Shown: positions 17,629 to 27,290 of the stretch, piece after piece | Layout of the letters: each line of letters starts with the position of its first letter | Position numbering within the stretch: position 1 is the stretch's first letter | Origin: an uncultured Blautia sp. | Lineage (GTDB): Bacteria > Bacillota > Clostridia > Lachnospirales > Lachnospiraceae | Reading direction: 5' to 3' | Assembly (NCBI GenBank): GCA_934364795.1 | Contig: CAKRMK010000010.1 | Span: 1 to 64,000, forward strand | Length of the DNA: 64,000 bases | Made by a program: the position numbers and the translations under genes | The notes under the pieces: model-generated | What the model saw: the letters and a program-made list of their open reading frames with translations, nothing else | Told to the model about the DNA's origin: nothing | Database searches by the model: none

Positions 17629-18138
17629 ATCCTTACCTCCCCATTTTTTCTGAATCTGAAAATAAATTATACATGGAATTCCATATTTCTGTAGTTTTTT
17701 GGATACTTCTGTGATTTTTATTTATTTTCAGATATTAGATAGAAAAACGTTCTTTTTTACGTTATTACTTTTATTATACACATTATTTTCCAATAGTCTA
17801 TTGTATTTTATGGGAGATATATTGCAAAAAATGCCCTGTTATACCAGATGGAAAAATTTGTTTATAAGTTCTTTAGATTTTAATCATACTTTTTTCAATT
17901 CATCCTCACAAATTCATCACAAATTCCCTGTATATTAATAAACAAATAAAGCGAAAGCTTTTTTACATAGATTAATAATTAACTTTTTCTTTTTCATACT
18001 TGCCGGGCCAATTGGTCCGGCCCTCCTTCTTTATAGGGGGATTTTTTTATGCAGATTATTAAGAATGCTACAGCGTGCCCAAAACCATTCCCGCAAGATG
18101 TGCGTCACAATTTGTGGGAATAGTTTTTGAAACACGCT
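17629..18138. other. Gene-free spacer upstream of symporter
   Basis: No gene is supported. The stretch is AT-rich. It holds a near-perfect palindrome GCCGGGCCAATTGGTCCGGC (18002-18021) without a T-run, followed by GGGGGATTTTTTTATG, whose small frame of 24 codons runs into a MITE derivative and is not credible as a gene. Confidence 0.5.
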
Positions 18139-18140
18139 CA
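18069..18140 (+). mobile_element. Internally deleted MITE-like copy
   Basis: About 72 bp. The ends (CAGCGTGCCCAAAA and TTTTTGAAACACGCTC) and the core GATGTGCGTCACAATTTGTG match the reference copy, but the right half is missing. It abuts the terminator of the next gene. Confidence 0.6.
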
Positions 18141-18186
18141 AAAAAAGCCACACTCCTGTTCTTTTGAAACAAGAATGTGGCTTGTA
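18139..18186 (-). terminator. Terminator of the beta-helix protein gene
   Basis: On the minus strand AAGCCACATTC pairs with GAGTGTGGCTT, followed by TTTTTTG. It lies about 105 bases after the stop codon of the gene at 18290. Confidence 0.75.
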
Positions 18187-18289
18187 TTTTATATTTCTGT
18201 CACCAATAAATTTATATCTATTTGACTGTAATTGAGTTTAGAGGGTATTTGAATTACAGCTGTTTTTTTGAATATTTTAAATAAATATT

Positions 18290-20464
18290 TTATAACTGAT
18301 CCGGTTTTTCTACTGTATAGGTACTCTGATCCTGAATAGAAGTTGCACCTGACAAGTCTGCAGAATCACTGTAAGAATCTGTTGTGATAGTGTAATCACT
18401 GGTACCTTCTACATAAACAGTTCCATCTGTACCCTGGATAGTTACTGTATTTCCATCACTGTCCACAATGGTTCCTTCGTTTTCCAGAGAAGAAACGGTA
18501 CTGTCACCGGTTACGGTCCAGGTAGAATCCTCACTTACATAAACGTTGCAATATCCGTCTCCACCTTCGCCTGCATAGGTTTCATCATCCACTACTGCAC
18601 CTGTCAGGCTGCTGCCATCTGTCAGGTAAAAATCAAGATCACTGATAGAATCCCAGATTACATCACCTTCCATCTGCTGGCTGATACCTGTAAAGTTACA
18701 ATCTGCTCCGTTTGCACCGGACTGTCCCCAGCCTCTCTGATTGGTGTTTCCTGTGCACTGAAGGAAAAATTCGTTGTCATCATTGTAAGTAATATCCACA
18801 TTACTTAAAGTGATTGTACTTTCTGTGTTAGTTGTATAGAACACGCCGCCATTTTCAGAGGTCAGGCTTCCTCCATCCATCTGGAAAGTGCTGTTTCCAA
18901 CTTCTGAGTCACCAGACATGCTCTGATAAAGGATAACGGTCCAGGTGTTGTCGTTTTGATCCAGATCACTCATATTTCCAGTAAGATCACAGTCATAAAG
19001 GTGAATGGAATTCAGACCCTCAATACAAATTGCCTCAGAACCATTGGCTGTGAGAGTTGCATTGCTTACTGCAATATCTGCGGTGCTGTAAATTGCAGGA
19101 GAACCAACTCCATTAGAAGTATAAGTTCCACCATCAACTACCATTGTTCCGCCGCCTCTGTCACTTCTGATCGCTGCGGAGGACTTGCCGTCTGTCTCTA
19201 CATCCAGATCCCATCCGTAAAGTGTTCCACCACCGGCTACATGAATACCGCCTGAAGTATCCTGTGTTGTTTTTACAGTTGTTCCTGATGCATATACAGT
19301 TCCATCACCATATGCAAAAAGTCCTGCACCGCCTGCTGCATCTGTTGTTACACTGCCATCTTTTACATAAGCCGTACCATCTGTCGCAAGAACAGCTGCA
19401 CCAACTCCGTAAAAGCTGGAATTGTCACCTCCGGTGCTGCTGTCTGAAGTTCTTGTAATTGTATCGTTATCAAGTGTTACACTTGCTCCTGAAGAAATGA
19501 GTGCTGCATTTTCATCCGTTCCTGTTGATTCTAATGTTTCATTTGATACAGTTGTATCTTCTGTATATTCATTTACAGCAGTATAGCTGTCAACGCCCTG
19601 AGACTGTCCACCAGGACCTCCCTGTCCCGGTGCTCCCTGACCATCTCCGCCAGGACCTCCCTGTCCGCCCATTTCCATAGACTGAACAGTAATTGTAGCT
19701 GCATTTCCATCTTCGTCTAATGTGATAGAAACAATATCACCTTCCTGAATATCGGAAAGAGAAATTTCCTCTGATTCTGCAGGCTGGTTATCACCCTCCG
19801 GTTTCTCCGGAGCTTCTTCGTTATCGCTGCCGCTCTGGTTGTCTCCGTCCGGTTTTTCTGGAGCTTCTCCGTTATCGCTGCTGCTCTGGTTGTCTCCGTC
19901 TGGTTTCTCCGGAGCTTCTTCGCTATCGCTGCCGCTCTGGTTGTCTCCGTCTGGTTTCTCCGGAGCTTCTCCCTCGCCGTTTTGGTTCTGATCTCCACCA
20001 GGCTGACCCTGTGGCGCACCGCCCTGCTGTTTGGTAATTACTGTATTCTCTGTGATGGTAATTGTCTGTTCTTCACCTGTCAGATCAAGCATGGAAGGTG
20101 CTTCACCACCATTTCCATCCTCGGTATCTGGTTTCTGTGGTGCCCCATTCTGACCGTCACCATCAGACTGGCCCATCTCCTTTTTCGTTCCTACTGCAAT
20201 GGTAATCTCTGTATCTGAAACAGATTTTACTTCACCAAGAATTGTATTCTCTTCGGAATCTTCAGCTGTTGACTGATCTTTATTTGCATCAGAATCATCT
20301 TCCTGTGCATCTGCATCCTGTGTACTTTCTGTCTCTGTGCCCTCCGTCTCTGTGCCTTCTGCCTCTGTACTTTCCGTTTTTGTGTTCTCCGCAAATACTG
20401 TTGCCGGTACAGATGTTGCTGCTACCATAACTCCCATTAAAACTGCTAAATATCTACGTTTCAT
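18290..20464 (-). CDS. Secreted beta-helix-like repeat protein
   Basis: About 724 residues from ATG at 20464 (AAGGA 10 bases upstream; ATGs at 20470 and 20473 are alternatives). A signal peptide (MKRRYLAVLMGVMVAATS...VFA) is followed by a Glu/Thr-rich linker. Residues about 75-270 look like a DUF5666-type OB fold (LGEVKSVSDTEITI ... LSDIQEGDIVSITLDEDGNAATI) split by an insert of four 17-residue repeats of the form EAPEKPDGDNQSGSDNE. A GGPGGDGQG-rich hinge leads to about 400 residues of short strands rich in G, T, S and D, consistent with a right-handed beta-helix. No LPXTG or other anchor is visible. A surface or adhesive role is a guess. Confidence 0.7.
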   Translation of the reverse strand: MKRRYLAVLMGVMVAATSVPATVFAENTKTESTEAEGTETEGTETESTQDADAQEDDSDANKDQSTAEDSEENTILGEVKSVSDTEITIAVGTKKEMGQSDGDGQNGAPQKPDTEDGNGGEAPSMLDLTGEEQTITITENTVITKQQGGAPQGQPGGDQNQNGEGEAPEKPDGDNQSGSDSEEAPEKPDGDNQSSSDNGEAPEKPDGDNQSGSDNEEAPEKPEGDNQPAESEEISLSDIQEGDIVSITLDEDGNAATITVQSMEMGGQGGPGGDGQGAPGQGGPGGQSQGVDSYTAVNEYTEDTTVSNETLESTGTDENAALISSGASVTLDNDTITRTSDSSTGGDNSSFYGVGAAVLATDGTAYVKDGSVTTDAAGGAGLFAYGDGTVYASGTTVKTTQDTSGGIHVAGGGTLYGWDLDVETDGKSSAAIRSDRGGGTMVVDGGTYTSNGVGSPAIYSTADIAVSNATLTANGSEAICIEGLNSIHLYDCDLTGNMSDLDQNDNTWTVILYQSMSGDSEVGNSTFQMDGGSLTSENGGVFYTTNTESTITLSNVDITYNDDNEFFLQCTGNTNQRGWGQSGANGADCNFTGISQQMEGDVIWDSISDLDFYLTDGSSLTGAVVDDETYAGEGGDGYCNVYVSEDSTWTVTGDSTVSSLENEGTIVDSDGNTVTIQGTDGTVYVEGTSDYTITTDSYSDSADLSGATSIQDQSTYTVEKPDQL
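19784..19973 (-). repeat. 51-bp tandem repeats in the secreted protein
   Basis: Nearly four in-frame copies of a 51-bp unit encode EAPEKPDGDNQSxSDxx. Copies differ mostly at silent positions and at S/G/E codons. The block sits inside what otherwise reads as one OB-fold domain, so copy number could vary between strains. Confidence 0.8.
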
Positions 20465-20721
20465 ACCCATCATTTCCTTTCTGTTATTATCCCTTAACCG
20501 ATTCTTTCATAATTTCTTCAACACATATTTGAAAATGCTTTATCTTTGTTCTGTCCGAATCGTTTTTTGTTTTTGTGTTCCTTATGGGTAATACTATACT
20601 GAAGATTTGTGTTCAATTCGTGGGAAAATTGTGTTCATTTTATGGGAAGATTCGTAAGAAATTGTGAATCAAAATCTGCTGCTGACAATACTCTGTTTGC
20701 TCTCCTGCTCTGCCTTAAAAA
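20465..20721. other. Promoter-containing spacer
   Basis: No gene is visible. AT-rich sequence separates the beta-helix protein from the next minus-strand gene and must hold its promoter, but no clear -35/-10 pair was found. Confidence 0.4.
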
Positions 20722-20788
20722 AATTTAAAAGGTCTGGAGACAGAATTTCCACAAATACTTTAATTCTGATCCCAGACCTTTTTTCTTT
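20717..20788 (-). terminator. Terminator of the leucine-rich repeat gene
   Basis: AAAAGGTCTGG (20727-20737) pairs with CCAGACCTTTT (20772-20782), with inner pairing of CAGAATT and AATTCTG. A-rich flank on the left gives a T-run on the minus strand; the right flank is T-rich too, so it may act both ways. Confidence 0.75.
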
Positions 20789-20808
20789 TTATCTTCTAAA
20801 TGTATTTA

Positions 20809-22110
20809 TTATTTCTTAATTCTCACAGCCCGCACATTGCTCCATTTTCCATAAACGCGGTTCTTTGTAGAGTCAATCTGATATGCTCTTACGCGAACAT
20901 AATAAACTTTATTTTTCTTTAGATTTTTGATGGTCAGATATCTGGAAGTAGTGCGTTTGTATTTGGCACTCTTCATGTTTTTCTTCAATGACCATGCATA
21001 CTCATAGCCTTTCGCATCTTTTACACTGTTTATGGTTACATAGGCTTTTTTTGTGGCCCGATTTGTCACCTTTGGACTGCTGCAGCGAGAAAGCTTGATC
21101 TTGCTCCAATGTGCATAAACAATTGTATTTTTTGCAGGCATGATGGTTGTTGCTTCACACTTCTTACCGCCGCTCTTTGATGTATACCAGCCAAGGAATG
21201 TGTAGCCTTTTCTGGTTGGTTTTTTCAATGTTCCTATATAAGTGTCTGACAAAATGGTTCGTGATTTTGTACTTATAGTTCCACCGCACGGATTTAAGGT
21301 AAGGGTGTACGGATGCTGAATATAAGTCAATTTTAAATCATAGTTCTTGGCATATGTTTCAGCAGTTGAGCCATGTTCAACACGGAATGAAGAGCCACTA
21401 TCAAAAGCATTTGGACCAATTATTACATCCATTGATGCAAAAGTCGCATTCACACTTCTGCCCACAAAGGCGCCTGATTTGATAATTGTAATGTTTTTCG
21501 GAACAGAAACAGATACAACAGATGAATTACTAAATGCATACGCCTCTACAGAGGATAGTCCATCTGGTAAAGTAACAGATGATATTCTGGTTGATGTAAA
21601 TGCGTTTTCTCCAATTGTCCTCAATCCCGTATTAAATCGTACCTCGCTTAATGCAGACTCGTAAAATGCATATTCTTCAATCGTCTGTACATTTCCTGGA
21701 ATACTAATAGAAAATAATCCACTGGTATATGCAAATGCTTTTCTTCCAATGGTATTAACACTGTTTCCAATAGTCACACTTTGTATATGCGTAAACCAAC
21801 TGAATGTATAATCTCCAATATTGGTAATTCCATTTTCTATAACTACCTTATATACATCAGAAGCATACTCGTAAAATACTGATTTATAAGAACCTTCATA
21901 TCCCCACATATCTCCGGTTCCCCTGATTGTCAGGATTCCTGTATCTGACAGAATTCCATAACAATTATCGCCACACTGGATTCTCTTATCCTCTGCCTTA
22001 ACAGGCACCACAGCTCCCCAGAGGAAAACCATAACTGCTGCCAGCATTCCCAGCCATTTCATCCAGGCAAGATGCTGAATTTCACTTTTTCTTTTTACAT
22101 TCACACTCAT
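20809..22110 (-). CDS. Secreted BspA-type leucine-rich repeat protein
   Basis: A 433-residue secreted protein. The N-terminus has a long signal/anchor (WMKWLGMLAAVMVFLWGAVVPVKA). About residues 55-260 carry LRR_5 (BspA-like) repeats of the form ITNIGDYTFSWFTHIQSVTI and IGRKAFAYTSGLFSISIP. Residues about 275-345 form a Listeria-Bacteroides (Flg_new/InlB) repeat ending YTFLGWYTSKSGGKKC...YAHW. The C-terminal 90 residues look like a fibronectin III-type module with many lysines. Such proteins are surface adhesins or host-binding factors in gut Firmicutes; the ligand is unknown. AGGAGGATAATG gives the ribosome site. Confidence 0.82.
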   Translation of the reverse strand: MSVNVKRKSEIQHLAWMKWLGMLAAVMVFLWGAVVPVKAEDKRIQCGDNCYGILSDTGILTIRGTGDMWGYEGSYKSVFYEYASDVYKVVIENGITNIGDYTFSWFTHIQSVTIGNSVNTIGRKAFAYTSGLFSISIPGNVQTIEEYAFYESALSEVRFNTGLRTIGENAFTSTRISSVTLPDGLSSVEAYAFSNSSVVSVSVPKNITIIKSGAFVGRSVNATFASMDVIIGPNAFDSGSSFRVEHGSTAETYAKNYDLKLTYIQHPYTLTLNPCGGTISTKSRTILSDTYIGTLKKPTRKGYTFLGWYTSKSGGKKCEATTIMPAKNTIVYAHWSKIKLSRCSSPKVTNRATKKAYVTINSVKDAKGYEYAWSLKKNMKSAKYKRTTSRYLTIKNLKKNKVYYVRVRAYQIDSTKNRVYGKWSNVRAVRIKK

Positions 22111-22251
22111 TATCCTCCTGTTTTTTAATTTTCTGTATAATACCTTTTTTGTCCTATTTTTTGCTGTTTTCTCTCCTTTCCTGCTGAATTTTCCGTTTTT
22201 CTTTCATTATACTGATAAAGATTTATATAGTCAACGAACTTATTTATATAC

Positions 22252-22413
22252 TGAGCAAGCCACAAAAAGCTTTCTACAAGATGTGCATCACACTTTGTGG
22301 AAGCTTTTGCCCGGATGAGTGCGTCGTAGTGGGCTACGTAGGCCGAATTCGGGTGAAATATACCGCAAAGTGGGGCATGCAGATTTCGGGGATGATTTTT
22401 GGGGCACACTCTG
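22252..22413 (+). mobile_element. MITE-like repeat, diverged copy D
   Basis: About 160 bp matching the reference interior (GATGTGCATCACACTTTGTG, GTAGTGGGCTACGTAGG, ATATACCGCAAAGTGGGGCA). Both inverted ends are eroded (GAGCAAGCCACAAAAA on the left, GGGGCACACTC on the right). It lies between two secreted-protein genes. Confidence 0.65.
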
Positions 22414-22420
22414 GCACATA

Positions 22421-22482
22421 AAAAATGCCGCACAATCATCTGAATATTCACAAACAATTTCAGATAACGCACGGCACTTTTG
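22421..22482 (-). terminator. Terminator of the small secreted protein gene
   Basis: On the minus strand AGTGCCG...ATCTGAA pairs with TTCAGAT...CGGCA, followed by TTTTTTA. It lies just after the stop codon of the gene at 22491. Confidence 0.65.
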
Positions 22483-22490
22483 ATTTGATT

Positions 22491-23195
22491 TTACCAGAAC
22501 TTCATGGAAACCATCCTGTAATTATCAGGATCTTTAACCGAATGATATTCAACAGTTATACTGTGTGCATTTTTCAAAGATACTGTTTTTCTGTTATTAA
22601 CTTTTTTATAAAAACTCTTCCCATTTTTATAACCGTTAAGTTCTATTGAATCAATTTTGTATCCTTTTTTGGGAACAATGTTGATTTTTACATTGTTCTT
22701 TTTCGCAACCCAGTCACCGGTCATCCAGTAGCCATTGACACGTTTCACATAATCTTTGTTTCCAATCTTAAAACTCTTAAAACAGGAAGCCTGCTTAAAT
22801 GTCACCACACAGGAAAAGGAATATGTTTTTCCGTCCTGTTTGACCTTCAGAGTAACGGTTGTTTTGTCACCACTCTTTAATTTGTCACCATATGCAGAAA
22901 TGACAATCTGATTAATTCCACCTATCTCATTTATGCTAAGTGAAAATTTTTTATTAGAAGATTTCAGACTTAGAATCTGTGCAGATAGTGATAAATTTTT
23001 AACGTTAAGGATTCCTGCACATTCCGCATGCTGATCCTTTTGTTTGGGCGTCTGATATCCCTGTTTTTCATATTCGATAGTCAGTTTCTTCGGACAAGTC
23101 GGTTTCTTTGCAGCTGCATTTACGCCAGTAGGAATTGCGAAAACCACCAGAAGACAAACCAGTAAGCTACACAAAATATTTGTTATTTTCTTCAC
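22491..23195 (-). CDS. Small secreted protein, paralog 1
   Basis: A 234-residue secreted protein with a clear signal peptide (MKKITNILCSLLVCLLVVFAIPTGVNA) and a lysine-rich beta-strand body. It is homologous along its length to the next gene: shared blocks are CPKKLTIEY, a NVKNLS segment, TTVTLKVKQDGKTYSFSCVVTFKQ, KSFKIGNKDYV, NGYWM and GYKIDSIELNG. No enzyme motif or anchor is visible. The two adjacent genes plus a dead third copy upstream suggest tandem duplication. Function is unknown. Confidence 0.72.
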   Translation of the reverse strand: MKKITNILCSLLVCLLVVFAIPTGVNAAAKKPTCPKKLTIEYEKQGYQTPKQKDQHAECAGILNVKNLSLSAQILSLKSSNKKFSLSINEIGGINQIVISAYGDKLKSGDKTTVTLKVKQDGKTYSFSCVVTFKQASCFKSFKIGNKDYVKRVNGYWMTGDWVAKKNNVKINIVPKKGYKIDSIELNGYKNGKSFYKKVNNRKTVSLKNAHSITVEYHSVKDPDNYRMVSMKFW

Positions 23196-23239
23196 ATTAC
23201 TTTCTCCCTTATACTTCTGTTTATAATATTTTAGATGTT

Positions 23240-24022
23240 TTACATTACATTAAAATAAAAGGCTTCATACAATGGGTTCTTAATAGATCCACCATAGAAA
23301 TATCCACGATAACCGACAGTGGGATTTTTGTAATATTTCGGTTTCACTGTGGTGTGATAATTAACACAAATACCTGTAGCATTTTTCAGAGAAATTCTGG
23401 AACCGTTTTTGATTATCTTAGATGTATACTTCTGACCATTTTGGTAAGTAACTTCAATAGAATCTATTTTATAGTTCTTTGTGGTTCTGATATCAATTTT
23501 CTGTTTTCCGTTTTTGGAAAGCTTTTTATAGGATACCATCCAATTTCCCTTGACCAGAGATGTTAAATCTTTGGAGCCAACTTTAAAAGTTTTAAACACT
23601 GCCTCATGTTTCTTAAAGGTTACCTGACAGGACAGTTTATATTTCTTTCCATTCTGAATTACATTAAAGCTGATGGTTGTTTTCTCGCCGTTTTTCACTT
23701 CATAGTCAAAATCAGGCATATTTCCATCTTGTTTTTCATCAACCAGAATAGCATTCAGACCTTTTACTCTGGTAGCTGTATAATGCTTATTGGTTGATTT
23801 TACATTTGTAATTCTGGCTGTTGTGGAAAGATTCTTAATATAAATATATCCACTTCCCACGGTACGCTGCTGCGTATTATTCATATAGCATCCATAGTAT
23901 TCAAGTGTAACCTTTTTCGGGCATGCAGGCTCCTTTGACGCTGCGCTTACAACTACCGGCAATGCCAGAATCACCAGCAGGCTGGCCAGTAAACTGCATA
24001 AAATGTTCCTTGTTCTTTTCAT
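23240..24022 (-). CDS. Small secreted protein, paralog 2
   Basis: About 260 residues from ATG at 24022, supported by AGGAGG 8 bases upstream. The signal peptide MKRTRNILCSLLASLLVILALPVVVSA leads to the same domain as paralog 1: CPKKVTLEY, IKNLSTTARI, TTISFNVIQNGKKYKLSCQVTFKK, KTFKVGSKDLT, GNWMVSYKK and NYKIDSIEV. It carries a longer C-terminal tail (YHTTVKPKYYKN and beyond). It lies 44 bases upstream of paralog 1, so both may share one mRNA. No function can be assigned. Confidence 0.72.
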   Translation of the reverse strand: MKRTRNILCSLLASLLVILALPVVVSAASKEPACPKKVTLEYYGCYMNNTQQRTVGSGYIYIKNLSTTARITNVKSTNKHYTATRVKGLNAILVDEKQDGNMPDFDYEVKNGEKTTISFNVIQNGKKYKLSCQVTFKKHEAVFKTFKVGSKDLTSLVKGNWMVSYKKLSKNGKQKIDIRTTKNYKIDSIEVTYQNGQKYTSKIIKNGSRISLKNATGICVNYHTTVKPKYYKNPTVGYRGYFYGGSIKNPLYEAFYFNVM

Positions 24023-24034
24023 TCTTTTTTCCTC

Positions 24035-24225
24035 CTGAATATTTTTCTTTTTCGAACTGAAAGGCAATACTTTTCCAATTCACTCCTTTCTCTATATTTC
24101 CCTCCTCAAAATACTTTCTGCAAAGTTTCTTATAATAGGCTGGTTTCTTGGTGGTATGGTAAGTTACCATAATTGTCTGTGCATTTTTCCAGGATACATA
24201 GCTTCCATGAATAAAACATATAAAA
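24035..24225 (-). pseudogene. 3' fragment of a third paralog
   Basis: A minus-strand frame reads GSYVSWKNAQTIMVTYHTTKK then PAYYKKLCRKYF. This aligns with GSRISLKNATGICVNYHTTVKPKYYKN in paralog 2. It has no start, no signal peptide and no stop of its own: it runs out of frame into the start of paralog 2. It is therefore a truncated duplicate. Confidence 0.6.
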
Positions 24226-24509
24226 AGGGTTCTGCAAATTACATTGTTCCAAATCAGCGCGCTTCATTGTTTGCCCTTATTATAGCAATTAAAAACCATT
24301 TATTGTAAATATAACTTTTCTAAACAGCAGGGGAGTTGTAACCATTTGTAACCCAAAAAATTCATAACAATCTGGGATAAAATTGTGAAATTACAATTCA
24401 GAATAAAAAGAGGTGGAATCCCTGAAATCTTTGATTTTACAAGCTTTTCGGGCACAAAAAAACACCGTCCCCGTGGCAATCGCTTTGTCCACAAAAACAG
24501 TGCTTTCAG
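24226..24509. other. Spacer before tRNA-Lys
   Basis: No gene is seen. A short CAC/GTG hairpin followed on the minus strand by seven T (near 24458-24480) may end tRNA transcription. The rest is AT-rich without clear motifs. Confidence 0.35.
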
Positions 24510-24582
24510 TGCGCCTTCAGGGGTTCGAACCCTGGACACCCTGATTAAGAGTCAGGTGCTCTACCAACTGAGCTAAAGGCGC
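24510..24582 (-). tRNA. tRNA-Lys (CTT)
   Basis: On the minus strand a complete 73-nt cloverleaf is visible. The acceptor stem GCGCCTT pairs with AAGGCGC, and the discriminator is A. The D arm is GCTCAGTTGGTAGAGC. The anticodon stem CCTGA/TCAGG encloses the loop CTCTTAA with anticodon CTT. The T arm is CAGGGTTCGAACCCCTG. CCA is not encoded. Confidence 0.96.
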
Positions 24583-24749
24583 ATTTCACATTTCGTTAAG
24601 TCATTTCCCTCAACGCAAGATGTATTATATATCAGGCATTCTGTAAAGTCAATAGGAATTTTATAATTTTTTTAAATTTTTTCGAAAATTTTCCCGATTG
24701 CTTTAGAAACATATACTTTTATGGAACAGGACGCATTATGGAACAGGAC

Positions 24750-24872
24750 CCAGAGGCTTTCTGCAAGATGTATGTCACAGTTTGTGGGAGATTTTGTTTA
24801 GAAGCGGGAATCGTAGCGGGCTACGCAAGCCAAATTCGGACAAAATCCTCCCACACAAAGCTGGGTGTGCAA
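24750..24872 (+). mobile_element. MITE-like repeat, diverged copy E
   Basis: About 120 bp. GGCTTTCTGCAAGATGTATG, CACAGTTTGTGGGAGATTTT, CGTAGCGGGCTACG and a degraded right half are recognisable. No intact inverted ends remain. It lies between tRNA-Lys and the end of the decayed helicase gene. Confidence 0.55.
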
Positions 24873-24878
24873 CTTTTC

Positions 24879-27290
24879 TTATTTCTCCTCCAGCAATTCC
24901 AGAAGATCCTCCCTGCTCATACTGCCAAGCTGTCCCATCTCGCCTCCGATAATCTGTTCCGCAAGGTCCCGCTTGGTTTCCTGTAATTTCTGTATCTTCT
25001 CTTCGATGGTATTCCGCGCGATCAGCTTGTACACCGTTACTTTTTTTGTCTGCCCAATCCTGTGAGCACGGTCTGTTGCCTGATTCTGCACTGCCAAATT
25101 CCACCATGGATCATAGTGAATCACCACATCCGCTCCGGTAAGATTAAGTCCTACGCCGCCAGCTTTCAGAGAAATCAAAAATACCGGTGTCTTTCCAGCA
25201 TTGAATTTCTTCACCAGCTCCTGTCTTTTTGGCTTGGAAGTTTCTCCAGTAATAATGAAATACTCGATTCCCTCTTTTTCCAGCTTGTCCTGAAGAATTG
25301 CCAGCATCGAAGTAAACTGGGAAAAAAGAAGCATTCTGTGCCCACCATCTATAGCACTTTGGATCAGCTGCATACAGGCATCCGCCTTCGCAGATTCCCC
25401 TCTGTAATTTTCAAAACATCTTCTTTCAATCTTCGCAAAATAAAAGGAGAAACCATTTTCTGAAGCCTTGCCATTGCCGCTTCATCCCCGTTTTTTACAA
25501 TAGGGGTTTCCATTTCTTTTTTGAAAGTATCGTATCCATATAAAAATCCTGGCATGAGATAATCAAAAATACTCCACAATTCGCTTAAACAGTTTTCAAT
25601 AGGCGTTCCAGTCAGCGCATACCGGATGCGGCTGTTGACCACCTTTACAGCCTTTGCCGCTGCTGTTGTATGATTCTTAATATACTGGGCTTCGTCAATA
25701 ATTTCATAAAGAAATTCTTTTTGATCATACTGGTCAATGTCTCTTTTCAGGAGATCATAGGATGTAACCAGAACATCGGCATTCCTAGCAGGTGCTACTA
25801 CAAGTAAAGTTCCTGACTGCTTCTCTTCTTTTGCAGCAAGAAGCACCGCAATAACCTGCAAAGTTTTACCCAGTCCCATATCATCAGCTAAAATCCCGCC
25901 AAATTTCCATGCTTCCAGGGTTCGAAGCCACTTATAGCCGTTTTTCTGATAATTTCGCATAATTCCAGAAAGACTTTCCGGCTCTTCAAAATCTGCATCT
26001 TTAATTGTCTTAAAACCTTTTACAATTTCACGGAAATGTCTGTCACGGTTGCTGTATATACTTTCATTATTTTCAAGCATCTGATCCAGGTACAGCGTTC
26101 TGTATGCAGGAATATGCATTTTTCCCTTTACAAATTCTTTTGGAGAAAGCTGCAAGGTTTTCATAAGTTCTGCAAGCATTTCCAGATTCTGCTCCTGAAG
26201 ATCCACAAATTCACCGTTTTTCAGCCTGTAATATTTTTTCTTCAGCTGGTAATTTTTCAGAATATCCAGAAGCTCTTTTCCTGAAACATCGTCTGTGGTA
26301 ATATTCAGATCCAGCAGTCCGCCTGACACGGACACTCCCACAGAAACTTTTACCTTTTTCAGAATACATGGTGTTTCTTCCCAGCTGAAAATGAAAACTG
26401 CCATTTACACTAAGCTCTGCCAAAGGTTTGATTTTTTCCATAAAGGCATCTTCTGTTTTACAAAATTCGTTGTTCTGGATAAAATATGCACATTCCATTC
26501 CCTGGAACAAATCCGGCAGATTTCCTTTCACCGCAATTCCGTCAAATGTCCTGCTGCCTCTGGACACATCTTCTATGTGTATGGAAACCCGGGGATTTCC
26601 TTTTGCACACTGCAATTGTGCTTTTTCAGGCAGATCCTTTGACGGAAAAGCAGATTTATCCTCAAAATCAATCTTCCCGACTCCTAAATTTTCATAGAAG
26701 CTGTCTAATCTCCATCCAAACAGTTCCAGAGAACTTCCAACATTAAATTTTTTCGAAAAATACATACCGGAGTTCTGGATTTTATCTACAAAACGCTCTT
26801 CTTCCCGGACGATCTGATCAATAAAGCGAATCCATTTCCGGCTGTCTTTCGTAAAATCCTGCATTCTGTGACTGATCTGGGTGTTACTGCCGTATTTTGC
26901 CATGGCACCATCCCGCACCTGCTGGCAAAATTCATCCAGTTTCTTCACCACAAACATTTTTCCCGTTCCAACTTTAAAGGATACAAAAAGTTTATCCTCT
27001 TTTTTCTGCAAGCGAGGCATCAGCACCACATTTCCACTGGCCTTTTCCATATTTTCGGTAGAAACTGACTTTACCCGTTCTTTCTGATAGGCATTTAATA
27101 AGGTATTTCCATTCATATCTGTGGCATCTGCAAAATTTCCCTTTTCCAGATAATCCCTTACATAAAATGCAAGTGCAGCCACATACTGACATTTGCTGTT
27201 TTCTGCATACCAGCCCCAGGACTTTTTGCGACATTCCGAGCAGTTACATCTGGTATATGTTATTTTCTTATTAGAAAAGACCATCTGCAC
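24879..27290 (-). pseudogene. Decayed SNF2-family helicase
   Basis: Three frames together encode an SNF2/SWI2 DNA translocase with a SWIM-like N-terminus. The N-terminal piece (27290-26211) starts at CNCSECRKK. The middle piece (26404-25364) holds motif I DDMGLGKTLQ, motif II DEAQYIKN and motif III LTGTPIEN. The C-terminal piece (25373-24879) holds GGVGLNLTGAD and DRAHRIGQTKK. Frames break near 26390 and 25410. Sequence between APAR and NADVLVTSYDLL, and between RRLKEDVL and ENYRGESAKADACMQL, is much shorter than in intact members. At least two internal deletions plus frameshifts therefore make it non-functional. Confidence 0.85.

Noticed and set aside
18049..18120. 24-codon plus-strand peptide after GGGGGA
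   Set aside because: It has a plausible ribosome site but runs directly into a MITE derivative, so the reading frame is probably accidental.
19784..19973. CRISPR array
   Set aside because: The 51-bp repeats are contiguous, in frame and without spacers; they encode protein repeats. No cas genes are present in the window.
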